From Actinospica robiniae DSM 44927 (GTDB lineage: Bacteria > Actinomycetota > Actinomycetes > Streptomycetales > Catenulisporaceae): DNA of 64,000 nucleotides. Of the stretch, positions 18,752-26,980 are shown one piece after another (positions within the stretch are counted from its first letter, which is position 1; each line of letters opens with the position of its first letter). The notes under the pieces were generated by a model. It was not told the DNA's origin, ran no database searches, and saw nothing but the letters and a program-made list of their open reading frames with translations. Position numbers and translations under genes: made by a program. The stretch spans positions 1,051,372-1,115,371 of the forward strand of contig NZ_KI632511.1 of NCBI RefSeq assembly GCF_000504285.1, read 5' to 3'.

Positions 18752-19108
18752 ATGCTGACATCAGGTGATGAGGTGCTGCCCGCACCGAGCCGGAGGCGGC
18801 GCAGAGCGGTCGCGGTACCGCTCGCGCTCGGCGGAGTGTTCGTCGCGAGCCTGGCCGCGCTCGCGGCGTGCTCCTCGGACGACTCGAGCGAACGGTGCGT
18901 CGACACCCGCACCAACACCGTCATCGACGACAAGTACTGCGAGGACACGAGCTCCGCCACCTCCTACGCACACTGGTACACCGGCGGCTCGGGCTACGGC
19001 ATCGGCAAGAAAGTCTCCGGCGGCGAAGAAGGCGAGCACGGCGTCGCGCGCGGCGGCTTCGGCGGACACGGCGGAGAAGGCGGCGGCGAAGGCCACGCGG
19101 GAAGCTGA
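18752..19108 (+). CDS. small lipoprotein with Gly/His-rich tail
   Basis: 118 residues. After a basic SRRRRRAVAVP segment comes a hydrophobic stretch ending in the lipobox LAALAAC (Cys about residue 39), so the mature protein should be lipid-anchored outside the membrane. The mature part has two further Cys (RCVDTRTNTVIDDKYCED), likely a disulphide, and a tail of GEGG/HGG repeats that could bind metal. GGGAGG precedes the ATG. The ATP-grasp-like gene starts 14 bp downstream, so they are probably co-transcribed. The role is unknown. Confidence 0.75.
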   Translation: MLTSGDEVLPAPSRRRRRAVAVPLALGGVFVASLAALAACSSDDSSERCVDTRTNTVIDDKYCEDTSSATSYAHWYTGGSGYGIGKKVSGGEEGEHGVARGGFGGHGGEGGGEGHAGS

Positions 19109-19122
19109 CGGGAAAACAAACG

Positions 19123-20331
19123 ATGCGACGCACACCGACCGACCCACGCCCGGACTACCGCCGGACCGTCGAAGGCCAGGGCCTGGTCTTCCCCACCACC
19201 CCCACCCCCGACGGACGCGAGGTGCCCTACTGGTACGAAGAGGCCTGCTACACGCTGACGGCCGATGAGGTCGACACGCTCGAGGAGACCACCGCGCAAC
19301 TGCACCGGCTGTGCCTCGCCGCGGTCGACCACGTGATCGCAGCGGACTGGTTCGACCGGTTCGCGATCACCGACGAGCGCGTCGCGGCCGCCGTGCGCCG
19401 CTCCTGGCGCGAGCAGCCCCCGAGCCTCTACGGCCGCTTCGACCTCGCCTACGACGGGCAAGGGGGCCCCGCCCGCCTGCTGGAGTACAACGCGGACACC
19501 CCCACCGGACTGCTCGAGTCCGCGATCTGCCAGTGGTACTGGCTCCAGGACACCCGCCCGTCCGCAGACCAGTGGAACTCCCTGCACGAACGCCTGGTCG
19601 AAGCCTGGCGCAAAACCGGCAAGCAGCTCGCCCCCGGACCCGTGCACGTCCTGCACACCGGCATGGACACCAGCGGCGAAGAGGAGATGACCTGCGCGTA
19701 CCTGGCCGAGACGGCGGCGCAGGCCGGGCTCGAAGCCCTCACCCTCCCGATCGAGCAGGTCGGCTGGGACTACGACCGCTCCGGCTTCGTCGACCTGCAG
19801 CTGCGCCCGATCCGCACCGCGTTCAAGCTCTACCCGTGGGAATGGCTGGTCACCGACCCGTTCGGCGCGCACGTCCTCGACCAGCAGCTCACCCCCGCAG
19901 GCCCCGTCCCAGGCCTCGGCGCGGAGCCCGGGACCTGCTGGATCGAGCCGGTGTGGAAGATGCTGCTGTCGAACAAGGCGCTGCTCGCGGTGCTCTGGGA
20001 GCTCTTCCCCGGCCACCCGAACCTCCTGCCCGCCTACCTCGACGGGCCCCGCGAGCTCACCGCGCACGTGGCCAAGCCCCTGCTCGGCCGGGAAGGCGAC
20101 GGGATCCGCATAGTCGGGGCCGGGCGCGACTCGCTCGAGCAGCCGGACGGCTCCGGGGCGCACGGCTGGTGCTACCAGCAGTACACCCCGCTGCCCGACT
20201 ACGACGGCAACCGCCCCGTCCTCGGCTCCTGGATCATCGACGGCGAGCCAGCGGGCCTGGGCATCCGCGAGTCCGACGGCCCGGTCACCGACTACTACGC
20301 CCGCTTCGTCCCGCACCTGATCGAAGGCTGA
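19123..20331 (+). CDS. glutathionylspermidine synthase-like ATP-grasp protein
   Basis: 402 residues, co-directional 14 bp after the lipoprotein gene. The sequence YWYEEACYTLTADEVDTLEE, LLEYNADTPTGLLES, LLSNKALLAVLWELFPGHPN and KPLLGREGDGI is the standard order of the GSP_synth (GspS C-terminal ligase) family. These use ATP to join a carboxylate to an amine. GspS itself makes glutathionylspermidine, but most actinobacterial members have no known substrate, and glutathione is absent from most actinomycetes. The EYNADTPT and EGDG loops correspond to the nucleotide and metal sites. The ATG is at 19123. The lipoprotein neighbour hints at an envelope role. Confidence 0.8.
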   Translation: MRRTPTDPRPDYRRTVEGQGLVFPTTPTPDGREVPYWYEEACYTLTADEVDTLEETTAQLHRLCLAAVDHVIAADWFDRFAITDERVAAAVRRSWREQPPSLYGRFDLAYDGQGGPARLLEYNADTPTGLLESAICQWYWLQDTRPSADQWNSLHERLVEAWRKTGKQLAPGPVHVLHTGMDTSGEEEMTCAYLAETAAQAGLEALTLPIEQVGWDYDRSGFVDLQLRPIRTAFKLYPWEWLVTDPFGAHVLDQQLTPAGPVPGLGAEPGTCWIEPVWKMLLSNKALLAVLWELFPGHPNLLPAYLDGPRELTAHVAKPLLGREGDGIRIVGAGRDSLEQPDGSGAHGWCYQQYTPLPDYDGNRPVLGSWIIDGEPAGLGIRESDGPVTDYYARFVPHLIEG

Positions 20332-20486
20332 CCGAACGCTGATACCCCCGGCCCGCCCCGTCCTGCCGGATCCGCCCGGGGGTTAGCCGCGCGGATCCGG
20401 GCAACCCGGAGGCGATGCGAGAACGATCTCGCGGCGCGCCGAACCCCCGGGGCAGCGGCGCGCGCGACGATGGGAGGCCGAGGGCT

Positions 20487-21533
20487 GTGACGGCGCAGGT
20501 GGAGCAACAGGAGCCGGCGGAGATCGCGCGGGCCGTGGTGGGCGTGGACGGGTCCGAGCCGGCGCAGCACGCCGCGCTGTGGGCGGCCGACGAGGCCGTG
20601 GCGCGCGGCGCCACACTGACGGTGCTGCACGCGGCCGGGGTCGGCGAATCCATCGCCCCGGCGCTCGGACCGGTCCCGGACACCGCCGCGGGCACCACGG
20701 AAGGCGACCGGCTGCTCGAGACGACGATCGCGCTCGTGCGCGAACGCCACCCGATCCTCCCGCTCGACCCCCAGATCTCCCCCCTCGCCCCGCTCGAACG
20801 CCTCACCCAGCTCAGCGGCCCGGACACGCTCATCGTCGTCGGCACCCGCGGACACGGCGCCGTCGTCGGAATGCTCCTCGGCTCGATCAGCCGCGCCCTG
20901 GTCAAACACACCCGCGGCCCGCTCGTCGTGGTGCGCGGACCCGACGCCGCACAGCACCGGAGCGGCCAGGTCGTGCTCGGCATCGCCACGGAACCGGGCC
21001 TGAACGCCGCCCAGTACGCCTTCGACGCCGCACAGCGCTACCGCGTGGGCGTACAGGCCGTACGCACCCGCCCGCCCCTGCCGCCGCCCTCCGCGGCCAT
21101 ACCCGGCGCGATCGACCTGCCCGTCGTGATGCCCGCCGGCGGCGGAATCCACACGGGCATCCCGACCGAAACCGGCCAGGCCCTGGACGAAAGCGCCGAG
21201 GCCGCCGAACACGACAAGGACCTCGTCGCCGTCGCGATCAGCGCCGCCCACGCCACCTGCCCGCAGGTCCCCGTGCAGGTCACCTGCCTGGAAGGCGACG
21301 CGGCCAGCACACTGAACACGGCCGGCGAAGACGCCAGCCTCATCGTGCTCAGCGCCCCGCGCGCACGCCACCACGGCGCCTCCGCGCTCTCCCCCGGACA
21401 CATCGCCGGCAAACTGCTCGCCCACAGCCCCGCCCCGGTCGCCATCATCCCCGAACCCGAACCCCTCGACGCGCACCCGGCCACCGCCCCGGCGCACGAA
21501 GACGAGACCGCCGAGACACCCGAACCCGTCTGA
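20487..21533 (+). CDS. universal stress protein, two UspA domains
   Basis: About 348 residues from a GTG at 20487 (GGGAGG about 10 bases upstream). The first UspA domain (about 12-155) starts IARAVVGVDGSEPAQHAALWAADEAV and ends with the ATP-binding GTRGHGAVVGMLLGSISRALVKH. The second (about 160-320) starts QVVLGIATEPGLNAAQYAFDAA, with a weaker nucleotide motif. An acidic C-terminal tail follows. This is the usual actinobacterial tandem USP tied to dormancy, hypoxia or stress responses. It stands alone upstream of pxpBC, separated by about 100 bp. Confidence 0.88.
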   Translation: MTAQVEQQEPAEIARAVVGVDGSEPAQHAALWAADEAVARGATLTVLHAAGVGESIAPALGPVPDTAAGTTEGDRLLETTIALVRERHPILPLDPQISPLAPLERLTQLSGPDTLIVVGTRGHGAVVGMLLGSISRALVKHTRGPLVVVRGPDAAQHRSGQVVLGIATEPGLNAAQYAFDAAQRYRVGVQAVRTRPPLPPPSAAIPGAIDLPVVMPAGGGIHTGIPTETGQALDESAEAAEHDKDLVAVAISAAHATCPQVPVQVTCLEGDAASTLNTAGEDASLIVLSAPRARHHGASALSPGHIAGKLLAHSPAPVAIIPEPEPLDAHPATAPAHEDETAETPEPV

Positions 21534-21634
21534 CCCGCGGCCCGATGCGACGCGGCCCGGCCCGACGCGACGACCTGACACGGTCTGACGCGCGGTCACT
21601 TGAGCCGCGCCGCAACGCGATCTAGGCTGGACGC

Positions 21635-22285
21635 GTGCGGTTTCTGACCGCGGGCAGCCGCGCCCTGCTCGTCGAACTCGACCCGGACACCGACCCCGCG
21701 CCGGTCCGGCTCTACCGCGCCCTGGCGGGCCAACCCCCGCCGGGCGCGCTCGAGTTCGTCCCGGCCGCCCGCACCGTACTGGTGCGCTACGACCCCGCCC
21801 ACACCACACCCGACAACCTCGCCGACCGGATCACACGCCACACAGGCGAACTGCGCGACGAGGCACCGGACGCGGCGTCAGATGCCGTGGAGGGCGCGGT
21901 ACAGCAGGCGGGAGCGGTACTCGAGATCCCGGTGACCTACGACGGGGAAGACCTCGACGAGGTCGCCCGCGCGACCGGCCTGAGCACCACCGAGGTCACC
22001 TCCCTGCACCGCGACGCGCTCTACACCGTCGCGTTCTGCGGCTTCGCCCCCGGATTCGGATACCTCACCGGCCTGCCCGACGCACTACGCCTGCCGCGCC
22101 GGCCCTCACCGCGCACCCGCGTCCCGGCCGGATCCCTCGCCATCGCCGACCGCTACACCGCCGTCTACCCGCACCCCTCCCCCGGCGGCTGGCACCTGCT
22201 CGGACACACCGCCACCGCCGTATGGGACGCAGGCCGCCGGCCCCCCGCGCTCCTGACCCCCGGCACCCGGGTCCGCTTCACATGA
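21635..22285 (+). CDS. pxpB: 5-oxoprolinase subunit B (KipI/allophanate hydrolase subunit 1 family)
   Basis: 216 residues from a GTG. RFLTAGSRALLVEL opens the domain, and the family signature FCGFAPGFGYLTGLPDAL is present with ADRYTAVYPHPSPGGWHLLGHT near the end. PxpB and PxpC form the ATP-dependent subcomplex of prokaryotic 5-oxoprolinase, converting 5-oxoproline to glutamate with the LamB/YcsF subunit PxpA. The pxpC start overlaps the stop (ATGA at 22282). No pxpA is next to them in the window. Confidence 0.9.
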   Translation: MRFLTAGSRALLVELDPDTDPAPVRLYRALAGQPPPGALEFVPAARTVLVRYDPAHTTPDNLADRITRHTGELRDEAPDAASDAVEGAVQQAGAVLEIPVTYDGEDLDEVARATGLSTTEVTSLHRDALYTVAFCGFAPGFGYLTGLPDALRLPRRPSPRTRVPAGSLAIADRYTAVYPHPSPGGWHLLGHTATAVWDAGRRPPALLTPGTRVRFT

Positions 22286-23157
22286 CCACCCTCGAAATCC
22301 TCGCCCCCGGCCCGCTCGCCACCATCCAAGACGCCGGCCGCCCCGGACTCGCCGCACTCGGCGTCGGCCGCTCCGGCGCCGCCGACCGCGCGAGCCTGCA
22401 CCTGGCCAACCGACTCGTCGGCAACCCGCAAGACGCCGCCGCCCTCGAACTCACCCTCGGCGGCCTACGAGCCCGCGCGGACGCCACCGTCACCCTCGCC
22501 CTGACCGGCGCCCCCTGCCCGGCCCGCGCCGGGACCCGCGCAGTCGGCATGAACAGCCCGATCCCGCTACGCCCCGGCGACGAACTCGTCCTCGGCACGC
22601 CGCAGCAGGGCGCACGCACCTACCTCGCGGTACGCGGCGGCATCGAGACCCCCGAAGTACTCGGCTCCCGCAGCACCGACACCCTCAGCGGCCTCGGCCC
22701 CCCACCCCTGACCGCAGGCACCCTCCTGCCGATCGGCGACGGCGCACTACTGCACCTGCCCCACCTCGACCAGGCCCCGGTCCGGAGCCTCCCCACCGAC
22801 ACCGCCGAAGCAACGCTGCTACGCATCGTGCCCGGCCCGCGCGCCCACTGGTTCACCCCGCAAGCCCTCGACCTGCTGTGCGCCGGACCGTACCAGGTCA
22901 CCGCCGAGAGCAACCGCATCGGCGCACGCCTCGACGGCCCCGCACTGCCCCGCGCACAATCAGCCGAACTCGAACCCGAAGGCATGGCCCTCGGCTCACT
23001 CCAAGTCCCCCCGCACGGAAAGCCCGTACTCCTGCTCGCCGACCACCCCGTCACCGGCGGCTACCCCGTCATCGCCGTCGTCCTGGACGACGACGTCGAC
23101 CGGGCCGCACAACTGCGACCCGGCGACGCCGTACGCTTCCGGACGACTCCCCGGTAG
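22282..23157 (+). CDS. pxpC: 5-oxoprolinase subunit C (biotin-dependent carboxyltransferase-like)
   Basis: 291 residues. The ATG at 22282 overlaps the pxpB stop by 4 bp. It begins LEILAPGPLATIQDAGRPGL and has GVGRSGAADRASLHLANRLVGN, LAVRGGIETPEVLGSRSTDT and SNRIGARLDGP, the ordered motifs of the KipA/allophanate hydrolase subunit 2 fold. It acts with PxpB in opening 5-oxoproline. It is convergent with the PLC-like gene. Confidence 0.9.
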   Translation: MTTLEILAPGPLATIQDAGRPGLAALGVGRSGAADRASLHLANRLVGNPQDAAALELTLGGLRARADATVTLALTGAPCPARAGTRAVGMNSPIPLRPGDELVLGTPQQGARTYLAVRGGIETPEVLGSRSTDTLSGLGPPPLTAGTLLPIGDGALLHLPHLDQAPVRSLPTDTAEATLLRIVPGPRAHWFTPQALDLLCAGPYQVTAESNRIGARLDGPALPRAQSAELEPEGMALGSLQVPPHGKPVLLLADHPVTGGYPVIAVVLDDDVDRAAQLRPGDAVRFRTTPR

Positions 23158-23170
23158 AACAGAGCGGGAC

Positions 23171-24244
23171 TCAGCCGCGCGCGAGCACCTCGGGCAGCAC
23201 CCCGCTACCCGGCGCACTGCTCCAGTCCGTCGAGACGAACGAGACCGAGTCCGCCGCCAGCAACGCCACCCGCGCCTGCGCGTCAGCGAGCGAAGGCGCC
23301 GTGTCCGACAACGCCGGCGCCACGTTCTGCGCGTCCGTGGCGATCACCAGGTAGTGGTTGGAGTTGTACCACTCGGTGTTCCCATCACCGACATACGTCG
23401 CCGCATCACCGTCGAACACCACGAACCACGGCTGGATCGCCGCCGGATAACGCGTCCGCGGATCACCGCTCTGCGCACCCAGCACACTCGGGAAGATCTC
23501 CGCGTTACCCACCTGCCCGGAAGCCGCCAGCCCTGAGATGTAATCCGCGTACTCCGTGTCGGTCCACAGGTGATCGAAGGGATTGGCCTGCTCGAACGTC
23601 CCCGGGATCGCCTCGATCACCACCTTGCCCTGCAACTGCTGCCGACTCGGCCAGTTGTCCGCCCTCGCCGCCGCGTCCAGGTTCGGATACCGCGTCCCGT
23701 CCGGCTTGGCCAGCAGATCCGCCGGCCGGTACACGTACGCCCCGATGTGCGCCTTGACATACGAGTCGAGCTCGGCCGGACCCATCCCGATCGTCTGGTC
23801 GAACCCCGACTTCAACTCCAGCTTCACCATGATCGGATTCGCGCTCGGGTGCACGCTCAGCCACGTGGCGATATCCCCCAGGCAGCTGTCCAGATCCTGG
23901 CTCGTCTTCCCGCTGTAGAGCCCCGCCGTCGTCGGCGCGTAGCTGCAGTTGTTGTCACTGCCGATCGGGTCCGAGTGGCTCACATCCCACTGGTGCGTGA
24001 ACGGGTTCACCCACGCGTCGAGCTCGATCAGCGTCGCACCGGCGTCGAGCGCGTCGGCGAGGTACGGATAGCTGGAGTTGTCATAGGTGTTGTGGACCCC
24101 GACCGAAGTGGCCTGATCCAACTTCAACGGGCCCTGATCCAGGGCCCGGGCCGGCGCGGCGGCCAGACCGAGCAGCCCGGCGGACAGCGCGGCCGCTCCG
24201 ACGACAGCCCGCAACCGGGCGCGGGCAGGGGTGTGCAGACGCAT
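23171..24244 (-). CDS. secreted PI-PLC-like phosphodiesterase
   Basis: 357 residues with a Sec signal peptide (cleavage near APARA, about residue 34). The mature part has TSVGVHNTYDNSSYPYLADALDAG, an active-site His in a HN pair, LIELDAWVNPFTHQWDVSHSDP with a metal/catalytic Glu-Asp and second His, and IMVKLELKSGFD. This matches the 'Ca2+-dependent phosphoinositide-specific PLC' TIM-barrel family found in secreted actinobacterial proteins. The natural lipid or head-group substrate is not known. Divergent from mtnP. Confidence 0.75.
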   Translation of the reverse strand: MRLHTPARARLRAVVGAAALSAGLLGLAAAPARALDQGPLKLDQATSVGVHNTYDNSSYPYLADALDAGATLIELDAWVNPFTHQWDVSHSDPIGSDNNCSYAPTTAGLYSGKTSQDLDSCLGDIATWLSVHPSANPIMVKLELKSGFDQTIGMGPAELDSYVKAHIGAYVYRPADLLAKPDGTRYPNLDAAARADNWPSRQQLQGKVVIEAIPGTFEQANPFDHLWTDTEYADYISGLAASGQVGNAEIFPSVLGAQSGDPRTRYPAAIQPWFVVFDGDAATYVGDGNTEWYNSNHYLVIATDAQNVAPALSDTAPSLADAQARVALLAADSVSFVSTDWSSAPGSGVLPEVLARG

Positions 24245-24581
24245 GGAGCTCTCCCGAGATATTGGAAGCGCGGCACCCCGGTGGGCGAGGCGCGCGGTGC
24301 GTACAGCGTGGGCACTTCGAGACGCTAGCGCCGAAAAGTGAATCAGAACACAGGTTCACATGGACGCGGACGGAAGACCCGGGACCGCGGCCGAACACCG
24401 CCGCACACCACCACACGCCCCGCCACCACACCCCCGCCAAGAGCGCACCACGGTATGGTCGCGTTCTGTACTGATATGTCGATGCTGATCAGGGGACGGG
24501 TCAGCGCCCCAGCACCCCGCCCAACCGCCCCACCTGCCAGCCCCCTGCCCGCAATGCCCGCAGAGAGGACCTCCCGCAGCC
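24245..24581. promoter_or_regulatory. divergent promoter region between PLC-like gene and mtnP
   Basis: 337 bp with no credible gene. It holds a C-rich plus-strand stretch (about 24395-24450) and an AT-richer patch around 24465-24492 (GTACTGATATGTCG) that could contain the mtnP -10 region. No riboswitch or strong hairpin is recognised. Confidence 0.4.
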
Positions 24582-25406
24582 ATGGCCCCCACCCGACAGG
24601 ACCCCGACATCCCCCGCATCGGCGTGATCGGCGGCAGCGGCTTCTACCAGCTGTTCGACGACGCCGAAGAGATCCGCGTGGAAACCCCCTACGGCCCGCC
24701 CTCCGACGCCTTCACCGTCGGCACCGTCGGCGAACGCCGCGTCGCCTTCCTCCCCCGCCACGGCCGCGACCACAGCCACGCCCCCCACACCATCAACTAC
24801 CGCGCCAACCTCTGGGCCATGCGCACCCTCGGCGTACGCCAGATCCTCGGCCCCTGCGCCGTCGGCTCCCTCAAACGCGAACTCGGCCCCGGCTCCCTCG
24901 TCATCCCCGACCAACTCGTCGACCGCACCAGCGGCCGCACCCAGACCTACTACGACGCCGGCGGCGTCCACGTCTCCTTTGCCGACCCCTACTGCGCCCA
25001 CGGCCGCGCCGCCGCCCTCAAAGCCGCCGCCACCGCCGGCGAACGCGCCCACGACGGCGGCGCCATGGTCGTGATCGAAGGCCCCCGCTTCTCCACCCGC
25101 GCCGAATCCCAGTGGTACGCCGCCGCCGGCTGGACCCTCGTCAACATGACCGGCCACCCCGAAGCCGTCCTCGCCCGCGAACTCGGCCTCTGCTACACCT
25201 CCCTCGCCCTCGTCACCGACCTCGACGCCGGCATCGACGCCAGCGAATCCGTCACCCACACCGAAGTCCTCGCCGTCTTCGCCCAGAACATCGAACGCCT
25301 ACGCGCCGTCGTCCTCGAGACCGTCCGCCTCCTGCCCCCCGAGAACACCGACTGCGCCTGCGCCCACGCCCTCGACGGCATGGAACTGCCCATCGAACTG
25401 CCGTAG
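24582..25406 (+). CDS. mtnP: S-methyl-5'-thioadenosine phosphorylase
   Basis: 274 residues. IGVIGGSGFY (phosphate-binding), FLPRHGRDHSHAPHTINYRAN, GPCAVGSLKRELGPGSLVIP, IEGPRFSTRAES, VNMTGHPEAVLARELGLCY and LVTDLDAG are the ordered motifs of the PNP/MTAP phosphorylase family. GFYQ and the NMTGHPE loop favour MTAP over guanosine phosphorylase. It splits methylthioadenosine from polyamine or SAM metabolism into adenine and methylthioribose-1-phosphate. Codons are almost all C-ending. A 17-bp hairpin follows the stop. Confidence 0.9.
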   Translation: MAPTRQDPDIPRIGVIGGSGFYQLFDDAEEIRVETPYGPPSDAFTVGTVGERRVAFLPRHGRDHSHAPHTINYRANLWAMRTLGVRQILGPCAVGSLKRELGPGSLVIPDQLVDRTSGRTQTYYDAGGVHVSFADPYCAHGRAAALKAAATAGERAHDGGAMVVIEGPRFSTRAESQWYAAAGWTLVNMTGHPEAVLARELGLCYTSLALVTDLDAGIDASESVTHTEVLAVFAQNIERLRAVVLETVRLLPPENTDCACAHALDGMELPIELP

Positions 25407-25419
25407 CGCGCGCCACCAC

Positions 25420-25474
25420 GCCGCGACGCCCCGGCCACCGCCTGACCCGCAAGCGATGGCCGGGGCGTCGCGGC
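25420..25474. terminator. bidirectional hairpin between mtnP and the zinc-ribbon gene
   Basis: A perfect 17-bp stem (25420-25436 with 25458-25474) and a 21-base loop lie between two convergent stops. Confidence 0.7.
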
Positions 25475-25475
25475 G

Positions 25476-25928
25476 CTAGGGCGCGTCCCCGGCCTCACCC
25501 CCATCCGGCGCCCGCTCCCGCTCCCGCCGCGCCCGCAACCGCCGCGCCAGCGCGAACGCCGCCTCCGCCAACTCATCCAACGCGAACAACTCCTCATCCT
25601 CAGCGTCCACCGCGCGCACCGGCGGAAGCCGCGAGACCTCGGCCGGCTCATCCACCCGCACCCGGATCACGATCGCCTCCGCGCTCGCCGAACGGCCCCG
25701 GACCGCCGCCGCCGCGCCCCCCGGATCCCCCCGCGCCCCGGCCGCCTGTTGCGCCGACTCCGCCGTCTCGGTCTCCGTCGTCTCCGTCGCGCGGGACGCC
25801 GCCTTGCGCCGCCGATACGCCTTCTGCCGGCACGTCACCGAACAGTACGACCGCGGCCGGCCCGCGAACGCCGGCGGCAGCTCCTCGCCGCACTCCCGGC
25901 ACACGACATCCCATGCCGGCACCCCCAT
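25476..25928 (-). CDS. small zinc-ribbon-like hypothetical protein
   Basis: 150 residues. The ATG at 25928 has GAGGTGG upstream. Residues 10-33 contain CRECGEELPPAF … YCSVTCRQKAYRRR, a C-x2-C … C-x3-C zinc-binding knuckle followed by a basic stretch, like the FCS/ribbon heads of DNA- or RNA-binding proteins. The middle is Thr/Glu/Ala-rich and disordered. The C-terminus (ELFALDELAEAAFALARRLRAR) is a charged helix that may dimerise. Zinc binding is probable; the function is unknown. Confidence 0.65.
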   Translation of the reverse strand: MGVPAWDVVCRECGEELPPAFAGRPRSYCSVTCRQKAYRRRKAASRATETTETETAESAQQAAGARGDPGGAAAAVRGRSASAEAIVIRVRVDEPAEVSRLPPVRAVDAEDEELFALDELAEAAFALARRLRARRERERAPDGGEAGDAP

Positions 25929-26246
25929 AGACCACCTCGCGCATCATCGAACAATGTTTCTCCCTATGTTTCTCTTTCGGATTTCCCCCTCCATTCTCCA
26001 CCAAACGGAGGTCGATATCGGCGGTGACGTGACGCGCTGAATCTCAACCCTTATGAGTGATTGAGCTGCACCGATACCTGATGTCTAGTGACACCACCGA
26101 AGCGCGGGAAAGCGGCATAGCCGTCAACAATTTCGCAATTCAAGAACCATTCAGGAGGATATATATCCACCCTTACCACTACCACGTCATCAACAGATGA
26201 CGGGAGACTGCGGAGAAGCCCTCACCGACACCACGGAGCACGCAGC
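25929..26246. promoter_or_regulatory. AT-richer divergent intergenic region
   Basis: 318 bp without a gene, clearly less GC-rich than its surroundings. Close to the zinc-ribbon gene start lies the direct repeat ATGTTTCTC at 25954-25962 and 25966-25974 (12-bp period), possibly a binding site. Around 26140-26170 is an AT-rich patch (AGGAGGATATATATCC, 26155-26170), a partial palindrome near where the Imm5 gene promoter would be. Confidence 0.4.
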
Positions 26247-26762
26247 ATGATCCTGCCCAAGATCCGCGACCCGCGCCTGACCACCATCCGCCGCGGCGGC
26301 ACGCTGACCGACACCGATCACCACCTGATCGCGCTCTGGGCCGCGCACTGCGCCGAACACGTCCTGCACCTGTTCGAATCCGACCAACCCGCCGACCCCC
26401 GGCCCCGCCACGCGATCGAGCAGATCCGCGCCTGGACCCGCGGCGAGATCACCATGACCCAATCCCGGACCGCCGGCGGACACGCCATGGCCGCGGCCAG
26501 ACCGCTCACCGGAGCAGCCCGACACGCCGCGTACAGCGCCGGCCAGGCAGCCGTGGTCGCGCACGTCGCCGCCCACGAACTCGGTGCCGCCGCCTACGCG
26601 ATCAAAGCCGCCCAAGCAGCCGCCCTGAAGACCGAGAGCGAGCAAGCCGGCAGACGCGAATGCCTCTGGCAGCGCGAACAGCTCCCCCACGCCGTCCGCG
26701 ACCTCGTCCTCGACGACCAGCGCCTGCGCAACGAGATCTGCTGGTCGGTTTTCGAGCGCTGA
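26247..26762 (+). CDS. Imm5-like putative immunity protein
   Basis: 171 residues. RDPRLTTIRRGGTLTDTDHH, LIALWAAHCAEHVLHLFE, RPRHAIEQIRAWTRGEITM and GQAAVVAHVAAHELGAAAYAIKAA follow the order of the Imm5 family of polymorphic-toxin immunity proteins (all-helical, often labelled 'putative immunity protein'). Weak GGAG eight bases before the ATG. No toxin gene is adjacent; the nearest RHS locus, 20 kb away, has its own SUKH protein. It may be an orphan immunity gene protecting against toxins of kin. Confidence 0.7.
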   Translation: MILPKIRDPRLTTIRRGGTLTDTDHHLIALWAAHCAEHVLHLFESDQPADPRPRHAIEQIRAWTRGEITMTQSRTAGGHAMAAARPLTGAARHAAYSAGQAAVVAHVAAHELGAAAYAIKAAQAAALKTESEQAGRRECLWQREQLPHAVRDLVLDDQRLRNEICWSVFER

Positions 26763-26980
26763 AAGCTGTTGTTGAGCCGTGGCCGCTTTGTTTTTGACTT
26801 TCCGTCAGGTGGGGCTGGGACCCGCGGGAGGGAAGCCTTTGGTCGTGTTGGGCCTGTTATCTTTGGAAGTAGGGGAAGGGGCCTGCCGGTACGGCGGGTC
26901 GCACGCCGCAGCCGTACGGGTACGCCTACCATGGTCGATACGAACTGACCGGGCGTACGGCCTGCGGGCGGGGTGGTGTC

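Noticed and set aside
24245-24581. A SAM or adenine-type riboswitch before mtnP
   Set aside because: No conserved core or strong stem set could be found by eye; the leader is only C-rich.
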